DNA from: Myxococcales bacterium
Lineage (GTDB): Bacteria > Myxococcota_A > Bradymonadia > UBA4248
Assembly: GCA_004554395.1 (NCBI GenBank)
Contig: SFMP01000008.1
Coordinates: forward strand, 1 to 24,856
Direction: 5' to 3'
DNA: 24,856 nucleotides
The first letter of the stretch is position 1. Every line of letters starts with the position of its first letter. Under the pieces are notes generated by a model. It saw nothing but the letters and a program-made list of their open reading frames with translations. It made no database searches and was not told where the DNA came from. The translations under genes were made by a program, and so were the position numbers. This document shows positions 7,174 through 15,203 of the stretch, piece after piece.

Positions 7174-8049
7174 TTATTGTTGGATCATCTTTTTGATCAA
7201 GGCTTCGACGCGTGTATCGACCCAAGTTTGCAGCTGAGGTTTGACTTCGGCTTGGATCAATTTCTTGAGATAGCTACTGACGATTGCCGGCAACATTTGC
7301 TTCACGGCGGCGATGACTTCGGTGCGCAAAACGACGGGATCGATGGCGATTTGCTGGCCGGCGGTAATGGCGGGCGAAATCGATGGAACGGGCGTTTTGG
7401 GCGTTGCGCTATCGCCTTGTTTGGCCACGGGAATCGAGGGCGACGAGGAACCGGGGAAGTTGAAACGACGCGAGTGTAGTCCGCTCGTCGTCGTCACGCC
7501 GCTGATGCTCGAATTTGGCACGGCTTGCGAGACAGCCGAAATGCTTTGCGACGACGAGACTTTGGCAAATTGCGACGAACTCATCTTGTTGAGCGACGAG
7601 ATCGGGGGAACGATGGGAGCGACTTGTTCGTGCGAAATGACGGGTTCGTGTGGCACGACCGATTCGGGCGTCGCCTCGACGGCCTGGTCTGCGACGATAT
7701 CTTGCGCCATGACGGCTTCGATAGTGTCGAAAAAATCGGCCGTTTTGAACGGTTTGATGAGCACGCCCATGGCGCCATGAGCCCGAGCTTTATCGGGATC
7801 GAATTCGGCATACGTACCGCCCAGGGCGATGACGCGCATCGTCGAGCGAAGCGATGCCATCAATTCGTAGCTATCGGTATCGGGCAAAGTATAGTCGACG
7901 ATGACGACATCGGGCGATTCCGACGCGATGACAGCTCGCGCCGACGCAGCCGAATCGGCGGTTAGGACTTTGTCGTCGAGACCTTGAAATATCCGTTCGC
8001 ACAACGTGCGAATCGTTCTGCTGTCGTCAATGACGAGGACTTTTTTCAT
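7174..8049 (-). CDS. Single-domain response regulator with long linker and C-terminal helix
   Basis: This protein has 291 residues from the ATG at 8049, where the conserved MKKVLVIDDSRTIR begins; a longer frame upstream to 8124 adds 25 residues unlike a receiver domain. Residues 1-118 form a REC domain with acidic pair D8-D9, phospho-acceptor D52 (VIVDYTLPD), the switch region ALGGT and conserved K99 (LIKPF). Residues about 125-235 are a Ser/Pro/Val-rich disordered linker. The last 55 residues (DPVVLRTEVIAAVKQMLPAI... to IKKMIQQ) are an amphipathic helical segment like those that end many myxobacterial REC proteins. No DNA-binding or enzymatic output domain is present, so signalling is probably by protein contact. 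No histidine kinase is nearby. Three terminators follow, so this is the last gene of its transcript. Confidence 0.9.
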   Translation of the reverse strand: MKKVLVIDDSRTIRTLCERIFQGLDDKVLTADSAASARAVIASESPDVVIVDYTLPDTDSYELMASLRSTMRVIALGGTYAEFDPDKARAHGAMGVLIKPFKTADFFDTIEAVMAQDIVADQAVEATPESVVPHEPVISHEQVAPIVPPISSLNKMSSSQFAKVSSSQSISAVSQAVPNSSISGVTTTSGLHSRRFNFPGSSSPSIPVAKQGDSATPKTPVPSISPAITAGQQIAIDPVVLRTEVIAAVKQMLPAIVSSYLKKLIQAEVKPQLQTWVDTRVEALIKKMIQQ

Positions 8050-8205
8050 GCTCAAAACCTTAATACCGTAATATAGCGCGTTATGTTCGCGGGTTTCTAA
8101 AAGACCGAAGTCTACACCACGCACCGATCACGACAAAACTGCCATAGATCGCAATCTCACATTGCTACCACAAGCGGGCCATTTGATCAACAACGCCGCG
8201 TTCTT

Positions 8206-8727
8206 TTATCCATCGTCGCCCGCGTTGCAAAGCCATCGATCGAGGAATGCGCGTGGCACGATATCGCCTTCGAATGCCCCATCGGTCGATGTCGCAATTT
8301 GCGTTCGCAAGTCGTCGACCGATATGCCCAACAAATGCGCCATTTGAGACACGGGCATCGGATCGTCGGTTTCGAAAGCCATGCGAATCTCGGCGCGGCG
8401 CCAAGCATGCGCCCAAGGGCGATCGCCCATCTTCCTAAAGCTAGGCAACGCCAGAGCGCCGCTTGCAATTCCCGCAAAGAGAAGATCGAGGAGTTGCGAC
8501 AAATAATCGCGAACGACGAACGGCGGAATCGATTCGCCGCGCGCATAGCGAAAGAGCGACTTCATCCCGACGACAAAAGCGCTATCGTCGTCATAAACGA
8601 TCGGCGCTTCGTCGTAGTTAAACCAAGCATTATCGCGCTTTCGCCGCGCATTTACGACTATCAAAAGGCGACGGCATTCCGATTCCGCCGCGATATCGCT
8701 CAAATCCGTCAATTTCTTCATCGGCAT
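8206..8727 (-). CDS. Hypothetical protein, 173 aa, HTH-like segment near C-terminus
   Basis: I do not recognise a family. The protein is soluble and helical. The segment PMPVSQMAHLLGISVDDLRTQI (about 123-144) has the spacing of a helix-turn-helix or helical packing motif. Codon use (TCG, GCG, GAT/GAC bias) matches the neighbours, which supports a real gene. Two in-frame ATGs (residues 1 and 3) compete; the second, at 8721, has a better-spaced GGA-type site (GTGGA then ATGCCG then ATG), so the protein may be 171 residues. It lies 90 bp after the 716-residue lipoprotein gene and 157 bp before the response regulator, all on one strand. A regulatory role is a guess only. Confidence 0.7.
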   Translation of the reverse strand: MPMKKLTDLSDIAAESECRRLLIVVNARRKRDNAWFNYDEAPIVYDDDSAFVVGMKSLFRYARGESIPPFVVRDYLSQLLDLLFAGIASGALALPSFRKMGDRPWAHAWRRAEIRMAFETDDPMPVSQMAHLLGISVDDLRTQIATSTDGAFEGDIVPRAFLDRWLCNAGDDG

Positions 8728-8817
8728 TCCACGAGCTTCTGGAGTTTAGATGATGGCGACCGACGACGCCAAAAAGCGAGCTTAGAGTTCGAAATTGGCG
8801 CGTGTCGGAGTCAAAAA

Positions 8818-10968
8818 CTACTTTGCATGGCTTTGTTTTTCGATCGATCGGACGGCTTCGTAGTTTGCGCCATCGCCCGACGACAAAAACAAATCTGCCG
8901 CCAATTTGAGCAAATCGCTGGCCATCGTGCGATCGGCGCTTTGCGCACGTGCAATGAACATTTCAGCCAAGGGTTGTCGCATGTCGAGTGCGCGCCAACC
9001 GGCGAGCGCTTGCGCGAAGATATCGCCCGAGAGCGATAGCGATTTTTGTCGCATCCATCGAGCGAGTTCCGCCATCATTTGGAGATATAATCTCTTTTGT
9101 TGAGCAGTTCGAGCGTATTGGGCGGCATTTTGCCACGACTTGATCACGGCTTCATCGGTCGATGCATGGAGTGCGATTTCGCGCCACAAGATCGACGCCA
9201 AATGCGGATATCCCAATTCGTCGATGCGAGCCGCCGAGGCGAGCATTTCGCTCATGTGCGAATCGCCCGAGGCGTCGCTGCGATCTTGCATTATCTCCAG
9301 GGCTTCGTATGCAGCTGTCGTCAACGCCCATTGTGCATTTTGCGCACGAGCCTCGCAGTATTCATCCCACGCACCCGAATCGCCACCTGTTTCGGTTGCC
9401 GTGCGTTCAAAAGCCATGAGGCAGAGTTGCCAATCGTCGATTTCGTTCCAAGCCCCGAGCCCCGACTTCGTTTTGCGGCTTCGAAGCAATTTGTGCAATA
9501 AGGCATCGTGGGCTTCGCTTCCCGATGCCATGAGCGCGTAGCGAAATGACCGTTGCCACGACATCGACAAATCGCCAATATGGCGATAGACTGCCTCGTA
9601 TATCGAAGAAAATTCGTCGCTTCGGCTCGTCATCGACATGATCGTCGATTGTGCGGCTAATAATTTGTATTTTAGGCTACCCGACGATTGTTTGGCATAG
9701 CCCGCGATCTCGAATCCGATTTCGAGGGCCCAATCATCGCGAGCCATGGCGTGATAGGCCTCGGCGAGTGCTGGGGCTAGGGCAGATTTTTCGTCGGGCG
9801 TCGAGGCGTTCCAAGATCTTTCGCCGATATATGCCGCCGAGGCGTGGTAGCCCAATAATCCGAGGGCATTCATGGCAATTGCCGTTGCCGCAGGTGTGCC
9901 AGCCGGATCTAAGTCGCGCAAAGCGGCGCGCCATGGCAATCGCCCGACGCGCAAACCTTGGTCATAGGCATCGATTTGATCGCCATCTTCGAAGACGCGA
10001 ATTTCGAGCATATCGGTTTCTTGTTGGCTCATATCGCTCAAAGCCGTCGGCGATATGGCCGATTTGTGCCAATCGATGCGGATGCGATCGCGCCCGGGCA
10101 ATCCGGGTTCTAGAATCGATTCTATGCGCGTTTTGAGCCCGTTGCCTTTCGATCCGTAGATCGATATGCGCACGCCATAGAGGGGCAAATCGGGGGCATC
10201 GAGCAATACGAAGGCGCAGTTTTCGGCATTGTGGCGTTGCGCAGCTTGCGCGCCTGGCCATTGTCCGGCGACGCGCGCGACGGCGATTTCGTCGCGTCCT
10301 AGCGTCGTTTCGACGATCGTCGCAATCCCCGTGATTTGCGACGCAAGGCGCGTTTCGGCGCGATTTGTCAAATCGACAATGCCATAGATTTCGCTCCCTT
10401 CGACCCAATCGTTCGCGCCGAGCCCAGTGGCGACAGTCGTATCGGATGCCGAAGGCGTCGACAATGGATAGACGAGCCGTTTGGGCATGGCATGGAGCCT
10501 GGGCGTGGCCGATGGATTGACCTGCGATGCATCTTTTTTCGCATCATTATTAGATCGATTGGGTGCATAGAACTCGACGGCTGGTGCGCTATCGCGCAAA
10601 GACGATTGCGCGGCCAGGATTTCAATGCGAGCACCGAACGGTTCTTTCGAAGCAATGCGCCCGACGAGTATGGTGGGTTTTGCGATGCCCTCGGGCCAAG
10701 ATGCACTGGGCAAAGCTCGAATCCACGTGCCCACGGCGAGCGATTGTGCCGAGTTGCCGACGAGATAGGCACCGCGCGGCACGTAGACGATGCCTTCGCG
10801 CGTGCGCCCAGCTTCGCCGCGATACCCTCGTGTGCGTTCTACGTTCTGTATGCCGCCGCTTGTGGCACAAGAAACGACGGTAGAAAGCGACAGTATCGCT
10901 AAAAATAAGCACGAGATCCGCCATGAGCGAAACTCATGCAATCCCAACTTGTTTTTGCCGAATATCAT
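8818..10968 (-). CDS. Large lipoprotein of unknown function with helical-repeat C-terminal half, 716 aa
   Basis: I chose the ATG at 10968, which overlaps the TGA of the pentapeptide-repeat gene as ATGA. The frame is open for another 103 codons upstream, but that stretch is antisense-like, Arg-rich and lies inside the preceding gene. From this start there is a basic n-region, a hydrophobic core (CLFLAILSLSTVV) and lipobox VVSC with Cys34. Residues about 60-330 are strand-rich (for example GIVYVPRGAYLVGNSAQSLAVG). The second half (about 380-716) is Ala-rich helices with regular Trp, Tyr and Leu spacing (ALAPALAEAYHAMARDDWAL, MAELARWMRQKSLSLSGDIF), suggesting TPR-like or Sel1-like solenoid repeats. 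I cannot name a family. The coupling implies co-translation with the pentapeptide protein and perhaps a shared envelope task. Confidence 0.85.
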   Translation of the reverse strand: MIFGKNKLGLHEFRSWRISCLFLAILSLSTVVSCATSGGIQNVERTRGYRGEAGRTREGIVYVPRGAYLVGNSAQSLAVGTWIRALPSASWPEGIAKPTILVGRIASKEPFGARIEILAAQSSLRDSAPAVEFYAPNRSNNDAKKDASQVNPSATPRLHAMPKRLVYPLSTPSASDTTVATGLGANDWVEGSEIYGIVDLTNRAETRLASQITGIATIVETTLGRDEIAVARVAGQWPGAQAAQRHNAENCAFVLLDAPDLPLYGVRISIYGSKGNGLKTRIESILEPGLPGRDRIRIDWHKSAISPTALSDMSQQETDMLEIRVFEDGDQIDAYDQGLRVGRLPWRAALRDLDPAGTPAATAIAMNALGLLGYHASAAYIGERSWNASTPDEKSALAPALAEAYHAMARDDWALEIGFEIAGYAKQSSGSLKYKLLAAQSTIMSMTSRSDEFSSIYEAVYRHIGDLSMSWQRSFRYALMASGSEAHDALLHKLLRSRKTKSGLGAWNEIDDWQLCLMAFERTATETGGDSGAWDEYCEARAQNAQWALTTAAYEALEIMQDRSDASGDSHMSEMLASAARIDELGYPHLASILWREIALHASTDEAVIKSWQNAAQYARTAQQKRLYLQMMAELARWMRQKSLSLSGDIFAQALAGWRALDMRQPLAEMFIARAQSADRTMASDLLKLAADLFLSSGDGANYEAVRSIEKQSHAK

Positions 10969-11567
10969 ACGCGGCGACGGCGACCTTCGCACGTCGCAAA
11001 ACCGCGCGGCACTTGCGTGCATCCCGACGACGTGCACGCCGTCAGCGTCATTTCGGATGTATCGAAATTGTCGATGTCGACGTTGCGCAAGACGACCGAT
11101 TTGAGCTCGGCAATGCCATCGACGTTGCGGATCGTTCCCTCGGTTATCGTCAGCGATTCGAGCACGCCATCGACGAGGTTTAAATCTTCGAGATCGCACG
11201 CCTTGAACTGGCAGTTCGAAAACTCGACGGCTTCGAGGTCTTCGGCTTCGCGAATGGCACTCTTTTGCCATACGCAACCATCGAACGAGGCCTCGGCCAA
11301 GATGGCATTGCGAAATTCACATTCGTGGAACGTGCAACCATTGAAATAGGCGCCTTGCAAATCGACGCCATCGAATGCCGTGCCATCGAATAAGCACGCC
11401 TCCCATTCCGTGTTTTTGCAATCGACGGAATGAATCCGAATGGCACCGACTTGGAGCGACTTCAACGACGCCGAATCAAGCGATGCAGATTTGTCTTTTT
11501 GAACGAGGGCGTCGAACGTTCCGTTATCGGATGATTCGATCGCTTTGATGATTTCTTTTGAACTCAT
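10965..11567 (-). CDS. Pentapeptide-repeat protein, 200 aa
   Basis: Residues about 45-190 show the five-residue periodicity of a right-handed quadrilateral beta-helix. Leu, Phe or Val occupies the central position, with small or polar residues before it: LFDGTAFDGVDLQGAYFNGC, FRNAILAEASFDGC, FSNCQFKACDLEDLNL. Many Cys occupy turn positions, including FNGCTF, FHECEF and FDGCVW. There is no signal peptide, so it is probably cytoplasmic. Pentapeptide proteins range from gyrase-protecting DNA mimics to scaffolds, and nothing here selects one role. The tail ends with a basic CEGRRRRV encoded where the next gene begins (4-base ATGA overlap with the lipoprotein gene). The variant Smr gene is 93 bp upstream. 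Confidence 0.88.
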   Translation of the reverse strand: MSSKEIIKAIESSDNGTFDALVQKDKSASLDSASLKSLQVGAIRIHSVDCKNTEWEACLFDGTAFDGVDLQGAYFNGCTFHECEFRNAILAEASFDGCVWQKSAIREAEDLEAVEFSNCQFKACDLEDLNLVDGVLESLTITEGTIRNVDGIAELKSVVLRNVDIDNFDTSEMTLTACTSSGCTQVPRGFATCEGRRRRV

Positions 11568-11660
11568 ACTTTCTGAATCCGTTTATTGTGCACGAAAAAA
11601 TGTGCTCGGTGTTCGTGGAGCGAAGACAAAGCCCGCCTGCGCGGCGCATCATAGCGCACT

Positions 11661-12647
11661 CTATTGAGAAACGCAAAATGCGACATACAAACTGCCGAAA
11701 TCTCCGTCTTCGTTGATGACGGGCGCATATTCGACGATGCGCGAATCGCGCTTGCATCGAGCGATGACGCCTTCTTTGATAACTGGGGCACCATCGCTGC
11801 CGATCCCTTTGCCACATATCACCAAGGCAAATGGCTTTTTGTCGGCAATACACGCATCGACGAATGAATCGAAGCGCGAAAGCGCGGCATTGAGTGCCAA
11901 ACCGCGAAGGCGCAACGCGATGACCATGCCATAACGCGCTTCGTACCGTTTGACGTTGTGGATCAATTGTTTTTGGTTTTTCGTCATGCTTTCGACGACG
12001 TCGGGTTCTTCGACGACATCGGCGCCTTTTTCGATTTGCGTGACGGCTATCGTCGGAGCGACATACGCCGTGCGCATGCCGCTTTCTTGGACGGCAGGGC
12101 TGGCATCGACTGTGACGATTTCTTTTTCGACGAGGGCTTGGGCTTGCTGTTGATATTTGCCCTTATTGCGCACTTTGTGCGCGGGTTTCGTCGGCTTTGT
12201 CAATCGTTGGACATTCGAAATCGCCATTTCTTGCGTAAAAATCGCAAATTCTTTTTCTTCGTCGGTGAGCGTGAGATGGGGTTCATCGTCGGTTTTGACG
12301 ACTTTTTTAGGCGCTTCTTTTGCATTAAACTTTTTGTCGTAGATTTCTGCGCCGTTCATCGATTCCATGCAAGCGGCGAAGATTTCTTCGTCCGAGAGCC
12401 CCGATTTATCGCTCAAATCTTCGTCGGTGAAGCGCAGAGAACGCTTTGCCTCGGCCTCTTCGCGTTCTCGCGCGATACGCCGCGCTTGTGCCTCGGCCTC
12501 GGCGCGCGCGCGTGCCGCGCGAGCTTCTTCGTCTTCGGATTTGCGCATATCTTGGAGCGTTTTGAGCCCCGAAAATGCATTCGTCGCAAACCCCTTGCCC
12601 ATGTCTAACGTCGATTTCTCATTCGATGATTGTTTTTTCTTTGCCAT
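11661..12647 (-). CDS. Smr-domain protein with altered catalytic motifs, 328 aa
   Basis: From the ATG at 12647 (an in-frame GTG four codons upstream has no better ribosome site) there is a basic start, an Ala/Glu/Arg-rich coiled-coil-like stretch (about 38-68, EEARAARARAEAEAQARRIAREREEAEA), a mostly disordered acidic middle and a C-terminal Smr domain (about 235-328). Smr domains of the SmrA/SmrB/MutS2 type cleave nucleic acid, for example mRNA at stalled ribosomes. The canonical LDLHG is LRLRG here (245-249) and the (H/T)GxG loop reads ICGKGIGS. The rest of the fold pattern is kept: the helix ALSRFDSFVDACIADKK, strand FALVIC, and the final strand VEYAPVINEDGDFGSLYVAFC. The lost Asp and His suggest reduced or changed catalysis with possible retention of binding. 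Confidence 0.82.
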   Translation of the reverse strand: MAKKKQSSNEKSTLDMGKGFATNAFSGLKTLQDMRKSEDEEARAARARAEAEAQARRIAREREEAEAKRSLRFTDEDLSDKSGLSDEEIFAACMESMNGAEIYDKKFNAKEAPKKVVKTDDEPHLTLTDEEKEFAIFTQEMAISNVQRLTKPTKPAHKVRNKGKYQQQAQALVEKEIVTVDASPAVQESGMRTAYVAPTIAVTQIEKGADVVEEPDVVESMTKNQKQLIHNVKRYEARYGMVIALRLRGLALNAALSRFDSFVDACIADKKPFALVICGKGIGSDGAPVIKEGVIARCKRDSRIVEYAPVINEDGDFGSLYVAFCVSQ

Positions 12648-12775
12648 CTTTTCGTTCACAGTCGATATTTTAATCGTCTAAAGCGCACTTCTCTTCGCAA
12701 AAAAGAATTGGTGATGCCGATGCCGAGCAGTTCACCGACGGGGGCGAGATTATGCACGAAGAACGCCGCATTGTG

Positions 12776-12866
12776 CATTAAAAAAGCGCGGCGTATGCGC
12801 ACAGCGTAGCGAGCACATAGCCGCGCCAAGAGCCCGTATTGAGCCCAACGGGCGAAATAGGGCGAC
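12776..12866. repeat. Dispersed hairpin repeat, locus B
   Basis: Read on the minus strand, this segment has the same module order as the end of locus A and locus C: GCCCTATTTCGC, CTCAATACGGGCTCT, GGCGCGGCTATGTGCTCG, then CGCATACGCCGCGCT. The inner loop differs (CCGTTGGG replaces CTATCG). It sits directly after the stop of the 672-residue lipoprotein gene and before the Smr gene. The rest of 12648-12871 has no evident gene. Confidence 0.85.
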
Positions 12867-12871
12867 ACCCC

Positions 12872-14890
12872 CTACACACACGTATGCGATGCCGAGCAAG
12901 TCTTTCCGGCGGGGCATCCTTCGGTCTGTCCGAGTTCGTTGATGATGCACTCGACGCACACGTTATAGCGGCAAATGCGCCCCGCGCCGCAATCGGCGTC
13001 GATTTCGCACTGATTCTTGCAGCACATGACGCCGCCTTGATCGTTCGACGTTTTGACGATATCGCGCGCTTCATACAACCCCGAATTATCATTGCCGCAA
13101 TCCCAGGCGGGCGTGTATATGCGGTGATTGAGTGCTCCGAAGTAGTCGATCGGATGCCCGATGCCGTTGCCATTGCAGTGCCCCGATGTGTTTGAACACG
13201 CGACAGTTCCGTTGGCTTGCAGCGAACAACCACACTTTTCTCTGAGCGCTTGGCACAAGTTATGCCCCGACAATTTGAGCGGGTCGCACTTGTTACCCGT
13301 GGCGTAACAGCCGAAATTGCCGCACCCAAAGATGTCGTTCATGTTGAGCGGCACGCCGACGGTGTCGGGGTCGCAGTTGAGCTCACCCGTCGACGATGTT
13401 CGCGTGATGAAGAGATAGGGCTCGTTTTGTGGCATGCCGTCTAAGATGCCGTTGCATCCGTATTCGGATCGCGTGGCGACGTCGCCGCGCCCGAGGCAAA
13501 CGTGCCAGCCTGTGGCGCACAAATCTTCGACGTTGCAACCCGCGCCAGCTTGGTTTTCGCCAGTGTTGCCCGATTTGCGGTTGCAGCTCGGCCCTTCGTT
13601 GTGGTGAATGCCTTTCACGGTCCAGGCGCCGCTGCATGCGGCGAGGTTGTTGAATTTGAGCAAATCGAGAAAGCCTTCGCGCGTGCCGTCCGAGCAGCCG
13701 ACGATTTCTGGGACGGGTTTGCAGGCGCCATCGCGGCATTCTTCGCCCAAATTGCACGCCTTGCCCTTGTAATTGGCGCTTTCGGTGGCGTCGGTGCACG
13801 TTCCGCGCGCGCCACAACGATAGAAGTTGCTCGAACCGTTCATTTCGCAACCCGTTTTGGGGTTGCCGTCGCAATCGGCATAGCCCTCGGCGCAGGCGTC
13901 TATTTGGCACTTGCCCGCCACGCAACTCGCCGTGGCAACATGGGCGAGCGTTTCGCAGTCGGTCGCATCGACACAACGGCCATCGTGCAATTTGACGCGA
14001 GCTTCGCAACCATTGGCGGCATCGCCGTCGGCATCGGCATAGCCCACGGCGCAAACGCCGCAATCGATCCAATGCAATGTGCCCAAATCGACACACGCCC
14101 CCGAACACTTCTTTTCGTCTGGATCTGCGCATTCTGGATTCTCGCCGTCGACTTTTGCTTCGCAACCATTGGCGGCATCGCCGTCGGCATCTTCATAGCC
14201 CACGGCACAAACGCCGCAATCGCTCCAATGCAATGTGCCCAAATCGACACACGCCCCCGAACACTTCTTTTCGTCTGGATCTGCGCATTCTGGATTCTCG
14301 CCCGGATTCTCGCCGTCGACTTTTGCTTCGCAACCATTGGCGGCGTCGCCGTCGGCATCGGCATAGCCCAGGGCGCAAACGCCGCAATCGCTCCAATGCA
14401 ATGTGCCCAAATCGACACACGCCCCCGAACACTTCTTTTCGTCTGGATCTGCGCATTCTGGATTCTCGCCTGGATTCTCGCCGTCGACTTTTGCTTCGCA
14501 ACCATTGGCGGCGTCGCCGTCGGCATCTTCGTAGCCCTCGGCACAAACGCCGCAATCGCTCCAATGCATCGCGCCCAAATCGGTGCACGTTCCCGAGCAC
14601 TTCTTTTCGCCCGCGCCAGTGCATTCCGGATTCTCGCCCGAATTTCCGCCCGGATTCTCGCCGTCGGCTGTCGCTTCGCAACCATTCGTCGCGTCGCTGT
14701 CGGCATCGGCATAGCCTTCGGCACAAACGCCGCAATCGCTCCAATGCATCGCGCCCAAATCGGTGCACGTTCCCGAGCACTCGACCTTCGGCAATTCACA
14801 CGAATTCCCCTTTATCGTCGTTCCATCGTCGCTACAAGCGGCAAAGGCAAAAGCAAGACTCATCGCTGTGATATATCGAACTCGGTTCAT
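12872..14890 (-). CDS. Cys-rich lipoprotein with five near-identical 52-60 residue repeats, 672 aa
   Basis: The ATG at 14890 is preceded by GGGAG (7-base spacing) and opens a lipoprotein signal peptide with Cys19 (LAFAFAAC). An ATG 99 bp upstream would give a poor N-terminus. Residues about 35-300 hold five copies of C-SG-x-C-x-DLG-x-x-HW-x-DCGVC-x-x-GY-x-DAD-x-DA-x-NGCEA, separated by (GENP)n spacers. Then come further Cys motifs (ACAEGYADCDGNPKTGCE) and a domain seen by eye in other secreted proteins of this bacterial group (CSDGTREGFLDLLKFNNLAAC, DLCATGWHVC, about 395-490). The end is again Cys-rich (DCGAGRICRYNVCVEC). Disulfide-stabilised, surface-exposed and probably structural or adhesive; ligand unknown. 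A promoter-like pair lies at 14952-14980. Confidence 0.9.
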   Translation of the reverse strand: MNRVRYITAMSLAFAFAACSDDGTTIKGNSCELPKVECSGTCTDLGAMHWSDCGVCAEGYADADSDATNGCEATADGENPGGNSGENPECTGAGEKKCSGTCTDLGAMHWSDCGVCAEGYEDADGDAANGCEAKVDGENPGENPECADPDEKKCSGACVDLGTLHWSDCGVCALGYADADGDAANGCEAKVDGENPGENPECADPDEKKCSGACVDLGTLHWSDCGVCAVGYEDADGDAANGCEAKVDGENPECADPDEKKCSGACVDLGTLHWIDCGVCAVGYADADGDAANGCEARVKLHDGRCVDATDCETLAHVATASCVAGKCQIDACAEGYADCDGNPKTGCEMNGSSNFYRCGARGTCTDATESANYKGKACNLGEECRDGACKPVPEIVGCSDGTREGFLDLLKFNNLAACSGAWTVKGIHHNEGPSCNRKSGNTGENQAGAGCNVEDLCATGWHVCLGRGDVATRSEYGCNGILDGMPQNEPYLFITRTSSTGELNCDPDTVGVPLNMNDIFGCGNFGCYATGNKCDPLKLSGHNLCQALREKCGCSLQANGTVACSNTSGHCNGNGIGHPIDYFGALNHRIYTPAWDCGNDNSGLYEARDIVKTSNDQGGVMCCKNQCEIDADCGAGRICRYNVCVECIINELGQTEGCPAGKTCSASHTCV
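13985..14790. repeat. Five in-frame coding repeats of 156, 168, 168 and 180 bp spacing
   Basis: The anchor CAATCG(C/A)TCCAATGCA occurs at 14061, 14217, 14385, 14553 and 14733. Spacings are 156, 168, 168 and 180 bp, all multiples of three. The 12-bp steps come from presence or absence of one GENP spacer (longer between the two N-terminal units). The three C-terminal units are nearly identical at nucleotide level, so expansion is recent or homogenised. Confidence 0.92.
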
Positions 14891-14951
14891 TGCGCATCTC
14901 CCATTAAACCCAAAAAACCACTCTGACTTATACCGAAAATGAAACTCATTG

Positions 14952-14980
14952 TGTATAGCCTTGTTTACAGAACTTTTCAT
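14952..14980 (-). promoter_or_regulatory. Candidate sigma70-type promoter for the five-repeat lipoprotein gene
   Basis: On the minus strand, ATGAAA (14980-14975) is separated by 17 bp from TATACA (14957-14952). Each box matches four of six consensus bases. The leader would be about 55 bases. The rest of the divergent 14891-15203 region is AT-rich, with a 14-bp palindrome (TATCATAGATGATA, 14999-15012) and two TTTGTATCAT copies. Confidence 0.4.
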
Positions 14981-15125
14981 TTGTATCATTTATGTTTGTA
15001 TCATAGATGATATAGATATTTGATCGTTTTTATTCGGCGCGATTCTGCGATAGAGTAAACACTTGGCAATATGCCATCGATTTGCCTTCGATATATCTCG
15101 GTCTAGGGCACGGCGCCCCTCCGAA

Positions 15126-15164
15126 TCCAAATGACCAACAAAAATCAATTCCAAATGACCGACA
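15126..15164. promoter_or_regulatory. Direct repeat upstream of mutL
   Basis: TCCAAATGACCAACA (15126-15140) recurs as TCCAAATGACCGACA (15150-15164), 24 bp centre to centre, 40 bp before the mutL ATG. Two same-face copies could be binding sites for a regulator or simple duplication. I recognise no known operator. Confidence 0.4.
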
Positions 15165-15203
15165 TCATACAATAATACAACAAGATACAAACGAGTCCGA
15201 ATC

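Noticed and set aside
10969..11277. 103-codon N-terminal extension of the 716-residue lipoprotein
   Set aside because: It lies inside the pentapeptide gene in another frame and is Arg-rich. The ATGA overlap and lipoprotein signal peptide fix the start at 10968.
13502..14926. 474-codon plus-strand open frame opposite the five-repeat lipoprotein
   Set aside because: Codon bias of the true gene leaves the antisense frame stop-free. The product is an Ala/Ile-rich shadow with no signal, family motif or ribosome site.
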